Below are positions 54,468 to 63,466 of a stretch of DNA of 64,000 bases, one piece after another; position 1 is the first letter of the stretch; each line of letters starts with the position of its first letter. This DNA comes from a bacterium. GTDB taxonomy: Bacteria; Desulfobacterota; Deferrisomatia; Deferrisomatales; Deferrisomataceae. The notes under the pieces are model-generated. The model worked only from the letters and a program-made list of their open reading frames with translations, made no database searches and was not told the origin of the DNA. A program made the translations under genes and the position numbers. The stretch covers positions 1 through 64,000 of the forward strand of contig JALUTY010000002.1 of assembly GCA_027021615.1 (NCBI GenBank). Direction: 5' to 3'.

Positions 54468-56471
54468 CTATTTTGTTGCCGGGGCAATAAAAGGCCGAAG
54501 TTCCGCCCTCCCGGCCGGTCCTCCATGGGCCGGAAGCTCCACCGTGAACCGGGTGCCCCGGCCGGGCTCCGACTCCACGTCGATCCGGCCCCCGTGCTGC
54601 TCCACGATGCTGTGGGCGATCGAGAGCCCCAGCCCGGTGCCCTCGTTCTTCGTGGTGAAGAACGGGTCGAACGCGTGGGCCAGGGTCTCGGGGTCCATCC
54701 CCGGACCCGTGTCCTCCACGACGACCCGGACCCACCCGTCCTCGGCCGAGGACACCCGCACCCGGATCTCGCCGCCCCCGGGTGTCACCTCCAGGGCGTT
54801 GATCGCCAGGTTCAGAAAGAGCTGCTTGAGCTTCTCCGGGTCCCCCTCGATCTTGGGGTTGGGTCCCAGGTCCAGGAAGAAGACCACGCCCTTCCGGCCG
54901 CACTGCTTCTCGAAGGTGCGGTGCCACTCCAAGGCCTTGGCCATCCGCATGGGCCGGGCCTCCACAGGCTGGGGCCGGGCGAAGTCCAGGAGCCCCCGGA
55001 TCAAAGCCTCGAGCCGGTCGATCTCGGCGTGCATGTCGGCCACCAGGCTCCGCCCCCCCTCGGACAGCCCCCCTTCCTCGGCCAGCACGTCCAGGCTGAT
55101 GGCCATGCCGGTCAGGGGGTTGCGGATCTCGTGGGCGATACCCGCGGCCAGTTGCCCGATGGACGCCAGGCGGGCCATCCGCTGCATCCGCTCGTCCAGC
55201 CGGCGACGCTCGGTGAAGTCCTGGACGATTACCGTGGCTCCCCGGGGCGAGCCCTCGCCCATGGGCACGAGGCTCACCAGCAGGTTACGCAGGGCCGGGC
55301 CGGTGCCCAGGTCGATCTGAAGCTGCTCCAGAGGCGAGTCGCCGGCCATGACCCGGCGCAGGGCCTCCAGGAACTCGGGTCGCCCCAGATACCTCTCCAT
55401 GGGGTTTCCCTCGGGGGTCTCGCGCACGTCGAGCAGCCGCCGGGCTGCCGGGTTCATGAGCACCACCCGGCGTTGCGGGTCCAGGGCCACCACGCCGTTG
55501 GGGGTGACCGACAGGATCGCGTCCCGGAGGTCCCGTTCCTCCCGGATCTGGCGGAAGAACTGGGTGGCCTCGATGGCTTTGGCCGCCTGGGCCGCGAAGA
55601 TCGCCAGGATCTCCTCGTGAGTGCTGGTGAACGGGGCGGTCCCCCGGGACTCGAGGGCCAACACCCCCAGGGTCTCGCCCTCGCTGAGCAGCGGCACGGC
55701 CAGGTGGTTGCGGCGCTCGGCATACGGGGCATCGGCCCGGCCCCGGTCGGCCACCCGCAGGGGTCGACCCTGGCGGGCCACCCACCCGGGGATGCCGTAC
55801 CCCACCTCCACCTCGTCCCGGGCCGGTCGCCGGCCCGCCCACGCCGCCAGGACGAGGTGGTCCCCTCCGGGGTCCCGCAGGTACACCGCCCCCGCGTCGG
55901 CCGCGGTGAGGCCCACCGCCTCGTTCGCGACCATCCGCAGGAGCCGGTCCAGGTCCAGGGTGGACGACATCTCCCGGCCCACCCGCTGCAGGGCCAGGAG
56001 CTGGCGCACCCGGGCCTCGTTGGCGTCGTGAAGGAGCTCGTTCTCGAAGGCCAGGGCCACGCAGTCGGCCGCGACCCGCGCCGCAGGCTCCATCCCATCC
56101 GGGTCGGCCGCGTCCGCCGACACCAGCCCCACGGCCCGGTCGTGGCTCTGGGCCGGTACGTGTAGCCGCCACCCCCCTTGGTGCCGCCGCTCCCGGACCG
56201 TGCGGCGGGCCATCACCGCCTCGGCCTCCGGCCCGCCGGCTCGCAGATCCAGGGCCGGCGGGGGGGACCCGCCCTCGGGCCAGGCTACCGGTTCGGCAAG
56301 GGTGGTGCCCGGCCCCATGCGGTACACGCACGCCCTCCCGAAACCCGTGGTCCCAAGCACCTCAACGGCGCGGCGGGCCACCTCCTCGCCCGACCGGGCC
56401 GAGGCCAGGGCCGAGGTCAGCGGGATCAGTTTCTCCAAAGGGTTTTCTCGGGTGGGTTCGGGACGGCTCAT
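54468..56471 (-). CDS. GAF-GAF-PAS sensor histidine kinase (NtrB-like)
   Basis: The protein has 667 residues and no membrane segment. Two GAF-like regions (about residues 15-145 and 175-310), a PAS domain (SVTPNGVVALDPQRRVVLMN) and the kinase core. The phosphorylated His is in AAGIAHEIRNPLTGM; N box NLAINALEVTPGGG; G boxes VEDTGPGMDPE and GTGLGLSIAHSIVEQHGG. A cytoplasmic sensor of unknown signal, most likely the partner of the sigma-54 regulator that follows. Its last codons are formed by the edge of element C. Confidence 0.93.
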   Translation of the reverse strand: MSRPEPTRENPLEKLIPLTSALASARSGEEVARRAVEVLGTTGFGRACVYRMGPGTTLAEPVAWPEGGSPPPALDLRAGGPEAEAVMARRTVRERRHQGGWRLHVPAQSHDRAVGLVSADAADPDGMEPAARVAADCVALAFENELLHDANEARVRQLLALQRVGREMSSTLDLDRLLRMVANEAVGLTAADAGAVYLRDPGGDHLVLAAWAGRRPARDEVEVGYGIPGWVARQGRPLRVADRGRADAPYAERRNHLAVPLLSEGETLGVLALESRGTAPFTSTHEEILAIFAAQAAKAIEATQFFRQIREERDLRDAILSVTPNGVVALDPQRRVVLMNPAARRLLDVRETPEGNPMERYLGRPEFLEALRRVMAGDSPLEQLQIDLGTGPALRNLLVSLVPMGEGSPRGATVIVQDFTERRRLDERMQRMARLASIGQLAAGIAHEIRNPLTGMAISLDVLAEEGGLSEGGRSLVADMHAEIDRLEALIRGLLDFARPQPVEARPMRMAKALEWHRTFEKQCGRKGVVFFLDLGPNPKIEGDPEKLKQLFLNLAINALEVTPGGGEIRVRVSSAEDGWVRVVVEDTGPGMDPETLAHAFDPFFTTKNEGTGLGLSIAHSIVEQHGGRIDVESEPGRGTRFTVELPAHGGPAGRAELRPFIAPATK

Positions 56472-56537
56472 GGGATCCTGGACGGCGGATGGTGAAAATT
56501 CACTCTACCACGGCCTGCCCCGGGTGGGGAATAGGGG

Positions 56538-58238
56538 TCATAGGCCGGCTTCCACCTCGGCCAGGATCTGGTCGTCCCGGTGATGGCCCAGGACCACGGC
56601 GTGGGAGGGGCACACGGCCGCGCAGGCCCCGCACCCCCGGCAGACCCCGGGCTCCACCCGCCGGATCGCCAGGCCGCCCCCCGGCCGGATCGCGCCGGCC
56701 GGGCACGCAGCCTCGCACAGGCCGCAGGCGGCGCACCGGTCCGGGTCCACCCGGGCGACCCGCGGGTTCAAGGGCAAGCGACCGTGCAGCAGCAGGGCCA
56801 GGGCCCGGGCCGCGGCCGCCCGGCCCGAGGTGACGGCCTCGTCCAGGGTGCGGGGCCCCAGGCACGCCCCGGCCAGGAGCACCCCGGCCGACGCGGCCTC
56901 CACCGGCCGGAGCTTGGGATGGGCCTCCAGGAAGAACCCGTCCGGTCCCCGGCCGAGGCCCAGGGCCCGGGCCACCTCCGACGCGTCGGGGCGGGGACGG
57001 GCCCCGCAGGCCAGCACCACCAGGTCGGCCGGCGCCTCCTCGACCCGGCCCACGAGGGTGTCCTCGAACCGCACCACCGCCCGCCCCTCCCGCGCGAACA
57101 CCTCGGACACCCCGCCCCGCCGGAACTCCACCCCCTCCCGGCCGGCGGCCTCGTAGTCCTCCTCCGCCCCCCGGGAGTAGGCCCGGAGGTCCATGTAGAG
57201 CACCCGGACACGGGCACCCGGGTTGCGGGCCCGAAGCTCCCGAGCCTGGCGCACGCTGACCATGCAGCACACGCGCGAGCAGTGGAACGCACCGGCCGTG
57301 CGATCGCGGGAGCCCACGCACTGCACGAACACGGCCCCCTCCACCGGCCGGCCGCCCACAGTCACCGGGCCCTCGCCGGAGCGGAGCCGCTCCTCGAGCT
57401 CGGCCTGGGTGACCACCCCGGGCACCGTTCCGTACCCGAGCTCGGGCCGGCCCCCGTCGGGGGAGTCGGGGGCGTACAGGCCGTACCCCGTGGCCACCAC
57501 CAGCGCCCCCACGGTCTCCTCGGCCCGGCCGTCCGGCGTGACGATCCCCACCCGGAACGCGCCCGGAACCCCCTCCACCCCGACCACCCGGGCCCCGGTC
57601 CGCACGGAGACCCCGGGCCGGCCGGTCACCCGGCCCACCAGGGCGTCGAGCCAGGGCCCCACGGGCTCGCCCGTGGGGAAGGCCCGGCCGAGGGCCCGGG
57701 CCCTTCCGCCCGGCCGCTCGGCCCGCTCGACCAGCACCACCTCGATGCCGGCCCCGGCCAGGGTGTCGGCCGCGGTCAGGCCGGCCGGGCCGCCGCCCAC
57801 CACGAGGCACCGCCGCTCCACCGCGGCCTCGCCGGCCTCCAGGGGCTCGTGGCGGAGCACCCGGGCCACGCCCATGGCCACCAGCGCCCAGGCCTTGGCC
57901 GTGGCCACGGCGGGCTCCGGATGGACCCAGGCGCACTGCTCCCGCACGTTCACGTGCTGGAGCAGGTGGGGGTTCCGACCCGCCTCGGCCAGAACCCTGC
58001 GGAACGTCTCCTCGTGCATCCGGGGCGAGCAGGCCGCCACCACGACCCGCTCGGCCCGGCCGGCCTCCAGGTCGGCCCGGATCAGATCCTGGCCCGGCTT
58101 GGAGCACAGGTACGGGTAGTCCCGCACCAGCACCACCCCGGCCTCGCCGGCCAGGCGCTCGGCCACGGCCCGCACGTCCACCGTGGCCGCGATGTTGCGG
58201 CCGCAGTGGCACAGGTACACCGCCACCCGCCGGCTCAC
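56538..58238 (-). CDS. HdrA-like iron-sulfur flavoprotein with C-terminal ferredoxin domain
   Basis: The protein has 566 residues. N-terminal HdrA-type cysteine motifs YLCHCGRNIAATVDV, YLCSKPGQDLI and ACSPRMHEETF; FAD motif CLVVGGGPAGLTAADTLAGA; the SRDRTAGAFHCSRVCCM cysteine motif; and a C-terminal pair of 4Fe-4S motifs, CAACGLCEAACPAG and CRGCGACAAVCPSHA. It resembles heterodisulfide reductase subunit A / QmoB without the MvhD part. GTG start overlaps the second HdrA-like gene (GTGA). Together with Etf and the CCG protein it likely forms an electron-transfer complex (inference). Confidence 0.88.
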   Translation of the reverse strand: MSRRVAVYLCHCGRNIAATVDVRAVAERLAGEAGVVLVRDYPYLCSKPGQDLIRADLEAGRAERVVVAACSPRMHEETFRRVLAEAGRNPHLLQHVNVREQCAWVHPEPAVATAKAWALVAMGVARVLRHEPLEAGEAAVERRCLVVGGGPAGLTAADTLAGAGIEVVLVERAERPGGRARALGRAFPTGEPVGPWLDALVGRVTGRPGVSVRTGARVVGVEGVPGAFRVGIVTPDGRAEETVGALVVATGYGLYAPDSPDGGRPELGYGTVPGVVTQAELEERLRSGEGPVTVGGRPVEGAVFVQCVGSRDRTAGAFHCSRVCCMVSVRQARELRARNPGARVRVLYMDLRAYSRGAEEDYEAAGREGVEFRRGGVSEVFAREGRAVVRFEDTLVGRVEEAPADLVVLACGARPRPDASEVARALGLGRGPDGFFLEAHPKLRPVEAASAGVLLAGACLGPRTLDEAVTSGRAAAARALALLLHGRLPLNPRVARVDPDRCAACGLCEAACPAGAIRPGGGLAIRRVEPGVCRGCGACAAVCPSHAVVLGHHRDDQILAEVEAGL

Positions 58239-59551
58239 CGGCCCGCCCCCCAGGCCAGGCGGGCGAGCGCGGCGCCGGCCGCGGCCGATCCCGAGGCCAC
58301 CGCGTCGGGGATGTCCATGGGGCCCAGGCAGGTCCCGGCCAGGAACACCCCGGGCCGCGCCGACACGGCCGGGTCGCGCCGGTCCGCCGGCTCCAGGAAG
58401 CCGTCCGGGCCCACCCCCACGCCCACGGTGCGGGCGAGCTCGGTCAGGCCTTCGGCGGGCCGCAGCCCCGCCGCCAGCACCACCAGATCGGCCGGCAGCT
58501 CCTCGACCCGGCCGAGCAGGGTGTCCTCGAACCGCACCGCCACCCGGTCGGCCCGGCGGTACACCTCGGCCGGGTTCCCCCGCCGCACCACCACGCCGGC
58601 GCGCTGGGCCCGCTCCAGGAACTCCTCGTACCCCTTGCCGAAGCAACGCAGGTCCATGTAGAGCACTGTGACCGCCGCGTCCGGCAGCTTCTCCCGGAGC
58701 ACCAGGGCCTGCTTCATGCTCGCCATGCAGCACACCCGGGAGCAGTGGGCCGCGCCGGCCGTGCGGTCGCGGGAGCCCACGCACTGGAGGAACACGATCC
58801 GCGAGGGGGTCCGATCCCCGACCCGCACCTCGCCGCCGGTGGGGCCCGAGGCCGACAGGAGCCGCTCCATCTGGAGGTTGGTCACCACCTGGGGATACCG
58901 GCCGAACCCCAGCTCGGGCCGGCCCTCGGCCAGGCCGCCGGGCCGGTAGAGACGGTACCCGGCGGCCACCACCACGGCGTCCACCCGCACCTCCTCGAGC
59001 CGCTCGGCCTCGTCCAACCGGATCGCGCCCACGTCGCAGGCCGCCACGCACCGGGGCCCGTCGCGGCCGCACCGGCCCCGGGTGAGCTGCAGGCACCTGC
59101 CAGGGGCCACGGCGTAGGCCGCGGGCACGGCCTGGGGGAACGCAAGGTCGATGGCCGCGCCCTTGGCGAGCCCCAGGTCGAACCCCCGCGGCACCCGTCC
59201 GGCCAGCCGGCACGCCTCGGCGCACCGGCCGCACGCCACGCACGCCTCCGGGTCCACGTACCGGGGCCGCACCCGGAGCCGCACCCGGAACCCGGTGCCC
59301 TCGGCCTCCACCCCCTCCACCTCGGTGCGGGTGAGCAGCCGCACCCGGGGGTGGCGGCCCACCTCCGAGGTGCGGGGGGTTAGGGTGCACGAGGAGCAGT
59401 CCAGGGTGGGGAAGGTCTTGTCGAGGCGGGCCATGTTCCCCCCCACGTACTCCGCCCGCTCCACGAGCACCACCTCCACCCCGGCTTCGGCCAGGTCCAG
59501 CGCGGCCTGGATGCCGGCGATGCCGGCGCCGACGACGAGGGCACGGCGCAA
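58235..59551 (-). CDS. HdrA/QmoA-like FAD and Fe-S protein
   Basis: The protein has 438 residues. FAD motif LVVGAGIAGIQAALDLAEAG, the HdrA signature FPTLDCSSCTLTPRTSEVG, an inserted ferredoxin-like part with CVACGRCAEACRLAG and RCGRDGPRCVAACDVG, and SRDRTAGAAHCSRVCCMAS. It lacks the N-terminal CHCG domain and the C-terminal ferredoxin of its partner gene, so the two are complementary rather than copies. Length and layout are close to QmoA. Transcribed after etfA with a 74-base gap. Confidence 0.88.
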   Translation of the reverse strand: MRRALVVGAGIAGIQAALDLAEAGVEVVLVERAEYVGGNMARLDKTFPTLDCSSCTLTPRTSEVGRHPRVRLLTRTEVEGVEAEGTGFRVRLRVRPRYVDPEACVACGRCAEACRLAGRVPRGFDLGLAKGAAIDLAFPQAVPAAYAVAPGRCLQLTRGRCGRDGPRCVAACDVGAIRLDEAERLEEVRVDAVVVAAGYRLYRPGGLAEGRPELGFGRYPQVVTNLQMERLLSASGPTGGEVRVGDRTPSRIVFLQCVGSRDRTAGAAHCSRVCCMASMKQALVLREKLPDAAVTVLYMDLRCFGKGYEEFLERAQRAGVVVRRGNPAEVYRRADRVAVRFEDTLLGRVEELPADLVVLAAGLRPAEGLTELARTVGVGVGPDGFLEPADRRDPAVSARPGVFLAGTCLGPMDIPDAVASGSAAAGAALARLAWGAGR

Positions 59552-59625
59552 CGGTCAAGCTCCCCGGCCCGATCCGGCGACGACATCGGCGCGTCGCCTC
59601 GGAGGGCGGGGGAGGGCCGACCCCG

Positions 59626-60591
59626 TCACCCCTTTGCCTCGCGCACGGCCTTGGTGAGCTCGGGCACCACCTTGAACAGGTCCCCCACGATGCCGTAGTG
59701 GGACACCCGGAAGATCGGGGCTTTGGGGTCCTTGTTCACGGCCAGGATCAAGCCCGCGTCCTTCATGGCGGTCACGTGCTGGAACGCGCCGGAGATGCCC
59801 AGGGCGATGTAGACCTTGGGCTTCACCGTCTTGCCCGAGATGCCCACCTGGCGCTCCTTGGGCAGCCAGCCCAGGTCTACCACGGGCCGCGAGCACGACA
59901 GGGTGGCGCCGAGCGCCTCGGCCAGATCCCGGGCCACGTCCAGATCCTCGGGGTCTCCGATGCCCCGGCCCACGCTGACCAGCACGTCGGCCTGGGTGAT
60001 GTCCACCTCTCCTGCGGCCTCCTGGATCCACTCCACGAACCTCCGCCCCACCTCGGCCGGCACCTCGGCCGCCTCGGTCTCGGCCGGCACCTCGGCCGAC
60101 CCCGCCGCCGCCTCCGTGGCGCCGGGCCGGAGGGTCACCACCACGGTGGGCGCCTGGGCCAGCCGCACCCGGGCCTGGAGCTTACCGGCGTACACCGTGC
60201 GAACCGCCAGGAATCCGCCGTCGTCCCGGTGGAGGGAGAGCACGTCGGTGGCCACCGGCGCACCCAGCCCCGCGGCCAGGGCCGAAGCCCAGTCCATGCC
60301 GGCGGCCGAGTGGGCACCCAGGACCACGGCCGGCCGCTCCCGGGCCGCCACCCGTTCGAGGGCCGCGGCCACGGCCACCCCGTTGAAACCGGCCAGGCTC
60401 TCGTGCTCCACCCGGACCACCCGGTCGATCCCGGCCGGCAGGCCCGCGGCCGGGGCTTCGGTCTCGCCGGGGCCGCCCAGTACCACCGCGGTGACCGGCC
60501 CCGCGCCCAGCGCCCGGGCCACGGCCACCAGCTCACCGGTCACCTCCCGGAGCTCGCCGTTGCGGTGCTCCGCGATCACCCACACGCTCAC
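59626..60591 (-). CDS. etfA: Electron transfer flavoprotein alpha subunit
   Basis: The protein has 321 residues. The C-terminal FAD domain has VSVGRGIGDPEDLDVARDLA, SRPVVDLGWLPKERQVGISG and VNKDPKAPIFRVSHYGIVGD, the ETF-alpha signature. It receives electrons from acyl-CoA dehydrogenases. GTG start overlaps the etfB stop codon. Length is standard. Confidence 0.94.
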   Translation of the reverse strand: MSVWVIAEHRNGELREVTGELVAVARALGAGPVTAVVLGGPGETEAPAAGLPAGIDRVVRVEHESLAGFNGVAVAAALERVAARERPAVVLGAHSAAGMDWASALAAGLGAPVATDVLSLHRDDGGFLAVRTVYAGKLQARVRLAQAPTVVVTLRPGATEAAAGSAEVPAETEAAEVPAEVGRRFVEWIQEAAGEVDITQADVLVSVGRGIGDPEDLDVARDLAEALGATLSCSRPVVDLGWLPKERQVGISGKTVKPKVYIALGISGAFQHVTAMKDAGLILAVNKDPKAPIFRVSHYGIVGDLFKVVPELTKAVREAKG

Positions 60592-61379
60592 AGCACACCT
60601 CCCTTCTCCCGCAGCACGGCCACGGCCTTCCGGGCCACCTCGGCCGGGCTCCCCTCCAGCATCTCGGCCTCGCGGCCGGGGGGGGGCGGCTCCAGCGCCT
60701 CCAGCCTTGTCAACGCCCCCAGCCGGCCGATCTCGTCCGGATCGACGCCCAGGTCGGCCAGGCCTCGGACCTCCAGGGGCTTGGACCGGGCCTTGCGGAT
60801 GCCCAGGATCGACACGTACCGGGGTTCGTTGATGCCGGTCTGGACGGTCACCAGCGCCGGCAGGGCCAGCTCCACCCGCTCGAACCACCCCGCCTCCAGC
60901 TCCCGGTCGCACACGATCCGGCCGTCCTGCAGCTCCAACCGGCACACCAGCGCGGCCCAGGGCACCCCTAGGAGCACCGCGAGGGTCGGCCCCACCACGG
61001 CGTACCCGTCGTCCGCCGCCTGGGCTCCACACAGGTACAGGTCGAACCGCTCCTCCCCGACCGCAGCGGCCAGGGCCCGGGCCACGGCCGCCGGCCCCAG
61101 GGTGGGAAACGACTCGTCCCAGACCCGCACGGCCCGGTCGGCGCCCACGGCCAGGCACCTCCTCAGGCTGTCCTCGTGCTCGCCGGGGCCGATCAGGAAC
61201 GCGGTCAGGGAGCCGCCCGTGGCCTCCTTGAGGCGGGCCGCCTCCTCCAGGGCGAACCGGTCCCACTCGTTCATCTGAAACGGCAGGTCCTCGGCGCGCA
61301 CCGACCGGCCGTCGGGGCCGATCCGGAGATCCGCCTCGGCCGCGTCGGGCACGTGCTTCACGAACACCGCTAGGTTCAT
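60588..61379 (-). CDS. etfB: Electron transfer flavoprotein beta subunit
   Basis: The protein has 263 residues. N-terminal AVFVKHVPDAAEADLRI, MNEWDRFALEEAARLKEA, and LCGAQAADDGYAVVGPTLA followed by PRYVSILGIRKARSKPLE, all ETF-beta landmarks. Some Etf-beta subunits in anaerobes hold a second FAD for electron bifurcation; sequence alone does not decide it here. ATG start with AAAGGAGAGG upstream. The palindromic element F lies directly before it. Confidence 0.94.
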   Translation of the reverse strand: MNLAVFVKHVPDAAEADLRIGPDGRSVRAEDLPFQMNEWDRFALEEAARLKEATGGSLTAFLIGPGEHEDSLRRCLAVGADRAVRVWDESFPTLGPAAVARALAAAVGEERFDLYLCGAQAADDGYAVVGPTLAVLLGVPWAALVCRLELQDGRIVCDRELEAGWFERVELALPALVTVQTGINEPRYVSILGIRKARSKPLEVRGLADLGVDPDEIGRLGALTRLEALEPPPPGREAEMLEGSPAEVARKAVAVLREKGGVL

Positions 61380-61398
61380 CGCACCTCTCCTTTGTCTT

Positions 61399-61418
61399 GG
61401 GCCTTCGGCCCGCTAGGC
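61399..61418. repeat. GCTAGGC-type hairpin repeat, copy 2
   Basis: GGGCC-TTC-GGCCC followed by GCTAGGC, identical to 12123-12142. It lies about 20 bases upstream of the etfB start codon and next to element F. Confidence 0.7.
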
Positions 61419-61434
61419 GGCTGGGCAGCTGGTG

Positions 61435-61665
61435 TAGCGTTTCCGGAATCTAGTGGTATTCCCAGGGGTGGTGGGGCTGGGGGCTCCTCCTTCGCTGAAC
61501 GGCCTCGCAGGGGCCGCCTCGGCGCGGTCCGCTGCGGCGCGTGAGAGCACGCGCCGCGGCCGCTCCCCTGGCGCCGGGCGGCCCAGGCTGCTCGGCCGTC
61601 GCGCTTCGTCGGATCCCCCAGCCCCACCACCGCAATCCGCATAGTTTTTGCGAAACGAAACGCTA
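61435..61665. mobile_element. Long palindromic element F with perfect inverted repeats
   Basis: TAGCGTTTC (61435-61443) pairs with GAAACGCTA (61657-61665), and GGTGGTGGGGCTGGGGG (61467-61483) pairs perfectly over 17 bp with 61615-61631. The centre forms a further stem (GCTGCGGCGCGTG against CACGCGCCGCGGC). It is built like copies A to D (G-rich outer arm, GC-rich inner arms) but differs in sequence. No protein is encoded. It fills the gap between the CCG-protein gene and etfB. Confidence 0.8.
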
Positions 61666-61676
61666 GTTCCTGGCCT

Positions 61677-62855
61677 CTAGCTTCTAGTCTCTAGCCCGCA
61701 GGGGTCTGGGAGATCTTCCACCCCCCTCCACACGAGCTCGGCCAGGTCCACGATCTCCAGGGCGTCCTCCAGCCCCGCGGTCTTGCGGGCGTCCTCCAGC
61801 GTGAGCAGGCAGAACGGGCAGGCCGTGACCACGGCGTCCACCCCCATGTCAGCGGCGGTGCGAACCCGCTGCTGGGCGTTTCGCTCGCCCTCGCCGAGCC
61901 CCTCGAGCCACATGCGTCCGCCCCCACCCTCGCAGCACAGGCTGCGCTCGCGCGAGCGGTCGAACTCCACCAGCTCCACCCCGGGCACGGCCGCGATCGC
62001 CGCCCGGGGCTCCTCGTACACCCCGTTCTGCTTGCCCAGGTAGCAGGGGTCGTGAAAGGCGACCCGCAGCGGCACCTCCCGCCGGAACGGAATCCGGCCC
62101 TCGTCCGCCAGGCGGGCCAGCACCTGGGAGAAGTGCAGGGCGGACACCGCCGGGTCGTAGTCGGTGCGCAGCGCGTTCATGCAGTGGGGCGAGGTGGTCA
62201 GCACCGTCTCCGGGGCCACCTCGTCCAGCAGCGCCCGGTTCGCCTCGGCCAGCTCCTCGAACAGCCCCAGCTCCCCCAGCCGCAGCATCTCGCTGCCGCA
62301 GCACGACTCCTCGTTGCCCAGGGTGGTGAACGGGTACCCGGCCGCCCGCAGAATCCCGGCCAGGGCCCGGGCCGCCTCCTGGCACCGGGGGTCGTAGGCC
62401 GGGGTGCACCCCACGAACCACAGGTTCGGCGCCTCGTCCCCCTCCTCCAGGGTCGGCACCCCCAGGCCGTCGGCCCAGGCGAAGCGCTTCCGGCGGGAAC
62501 GGCCCCAGGGGTTCCCGTGCTTGAGGGCGGACTCCAACGCGTCCATCACGGTCTGGGGGATCCGGCCCTCCTCGATCTTGAGGGTCCGGATCTCCCGGAT
62601 CACGGACACGGGCTCCAGACCCCGGGGGCACCGGTCGGCGCAGGTGCGGCACGCCGTGCAGTCCCACACCTCCTCGCGCTCCACCAGCACCTCCCCGTCC
62701 TCCCGGATCAGCGCCTCGTACAGGAGCCGCCGGGAGTTCAAGGGGGAGCGCAGCCCCACCGGGCACCCCCCGGTGCAGCGACCGCACTGGAGGCACGCCG
62801 CGAGCTCGTACCGCTCGGCCAGGGGAACTCCTTCGATGTCCCGCAACTTGCCCAC
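61677..62855 (-). CDS. HdrD-like Fe-S oxidoreductase with two CCG domains
   Basis: The protein has 392 residues. Two 4Fe-4S motifs (CLQCGRCTGGCPVG, CTACRTCADRCPRG), then two CCG-type cysteine domains: FVGCTPAYDPRC with ESCCGSEMLRLGE and SPHCMN, and DPCYLGKQNGVYEEP with LCCEGGGGRMW and ACPFCLLT. This equals HdrC plus HdrB in one soluble chain; no membrane segment, unlike the membrane Etf-quinone reductases. GTG at 62855 is chosen because GAGG stands six bases upstream; the longer frame runs through repeat sequence. The last residues (LETRS) come from a CTAG-rich tract. Confidence 0.88.
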   Translation of the reverse strand: MGKLRDIEGVPLAERYELAACLQCGRCTGGCPVGLRSPLNSRRLLYEALIREDGEVLVEREEVWDCTACRTCADRCPRGLEPVSVIREIRTLKIEEGRIPQTVMDALESALKHGNPWGRSRRKRFAWADGLGVPTLEEGDEAPNLWFVGCTPAYDPRCQEAARALAGILRAAGYPFTTLGNEESCCGSEMLRLGELGLFEELAEANRALLDEVAPETVLTTSPHCMNALRTDYDPAVSALHFSQVLARLADEGRIPFRREVPLRVAFHDPCYLGKQNGVYEEPRAAIAAVPGVELVEFDRSRERSLCCEGGGGRMWLEGLGEGERNAQQRVRTAADMGVDAVVTACPFCLLTLEDARKTAGLEDALEIVDLAELVWRGVEDLPDPCGLETRS

Positions 62856-62960
62856 GAACCACCTCTTCTGGGCCTTCGCCCGCTGGAAGGCCAAAAGGCT
62901 AGGAGGCCGAAAGCCTCTCCATTTCCTGCGCTTCGAGCAGGCCTGCGCCACTACACCACA

Positions 62961-63002
62961 GTCCGGGGGGCATGGGGTCTACCGGAGAGCCGGGCGCGGC
63001 CG
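62961..63002. repeat. Truncated palindromic element end
   Basis: The stretch GGGGGGCATGGGGTCTACCG followed by GAGAGCCGGGCGCGGCC matches the left end of element C (54261-54298) and then stops where the hairpin at 63012 begins. It looks like a partial copy. Confidence 0.6.
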
Positions 63003-63011
63003 TATCAGGGG

Positions 63012-63085
63012 TCAGAACTCAGAGGACAGTAGACAGGAGAACCGCTGGAGCGGTTTTCCCCTGCCTTCTGTCCACCGACTTCTGA
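63012..63085. repeat. Imperfect hairpin with central perfect stem
   Basis: Two 26-base arms (63012-63037 and 63060-63085) match as inverted repeats at 21 of 26 positions by manual alignment. They flank a perfect stem AACCGCT-GG-AGCGGTT (63040-63055). The sequence differs from elements A-F. Confidence 0.75.
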
Positions 63086-63131
63086 TACCTGAGAAACAGG
63101 TCCCTTGCCCCGCCCCACGACAGCTCTCGGC

Positions 63132-63409
63132 TTACTAATCCCAACGAAAGTATTGCCAGACCCGTGCCCCGTCTCCTCGGGGAGTGCGGGGTGGGGGTCT
63201 GGTGGAGCGCCGGGTGCGGCCCCTTAGCTCGCCGCGCCCCCCGAACGTCCGGATCGCCACCGGCTTCCGGGGGTTCCGCTATCGTCGCCTGGACCGACGG
63301 GCTGGCAACGGCATGAGACGGCGCGGCGATCGGATGCCGCACTCGCGCCCGGCCGGAACCAGGCCCCCACCCCGCCGCACCCTGGCAATACCTTTGCAGG
63401 TCTTAGTAA
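63132..63409. mobile_element. Palindromic intergenic element, copy B (longest, subfamily A/B)
   Basis: The outer ends TTACTAA (63132-63138) and TTAGTAA (63403-63409) are inverted repeats, followed inward by AGTATTGCCAG and CTGGCAATACCT. Inside lies the 194-bp core (63184-63377), close to copy A (42885-43077) including its centre (GGGGGTTCCGCTATCGTCGC). It appears to be the most complete copy. No protein is encoded. Confidence 0.8.
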
Positions 63410-63466
63410 ACGCAACCTGGTGTGAAACCTTTGCCGTGCCCTGCGAGGTGACGCGTACGTTTTGCT

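Noticed and set aside
56538-59551. The two HdrA-like genes as one frameshifted gene
   Set aside because: Each has its own FAD motif and complete, different cysteine motifs, and they overlap by GTGA, so they are two genes.
62856-62951. Longer start of the HdrD-like protein at 62951
   Set aside because: The added residues run through repeat sequence (ARG/LYS-rich) and no ribosome binding site precedes it; GTG 62855 has one.
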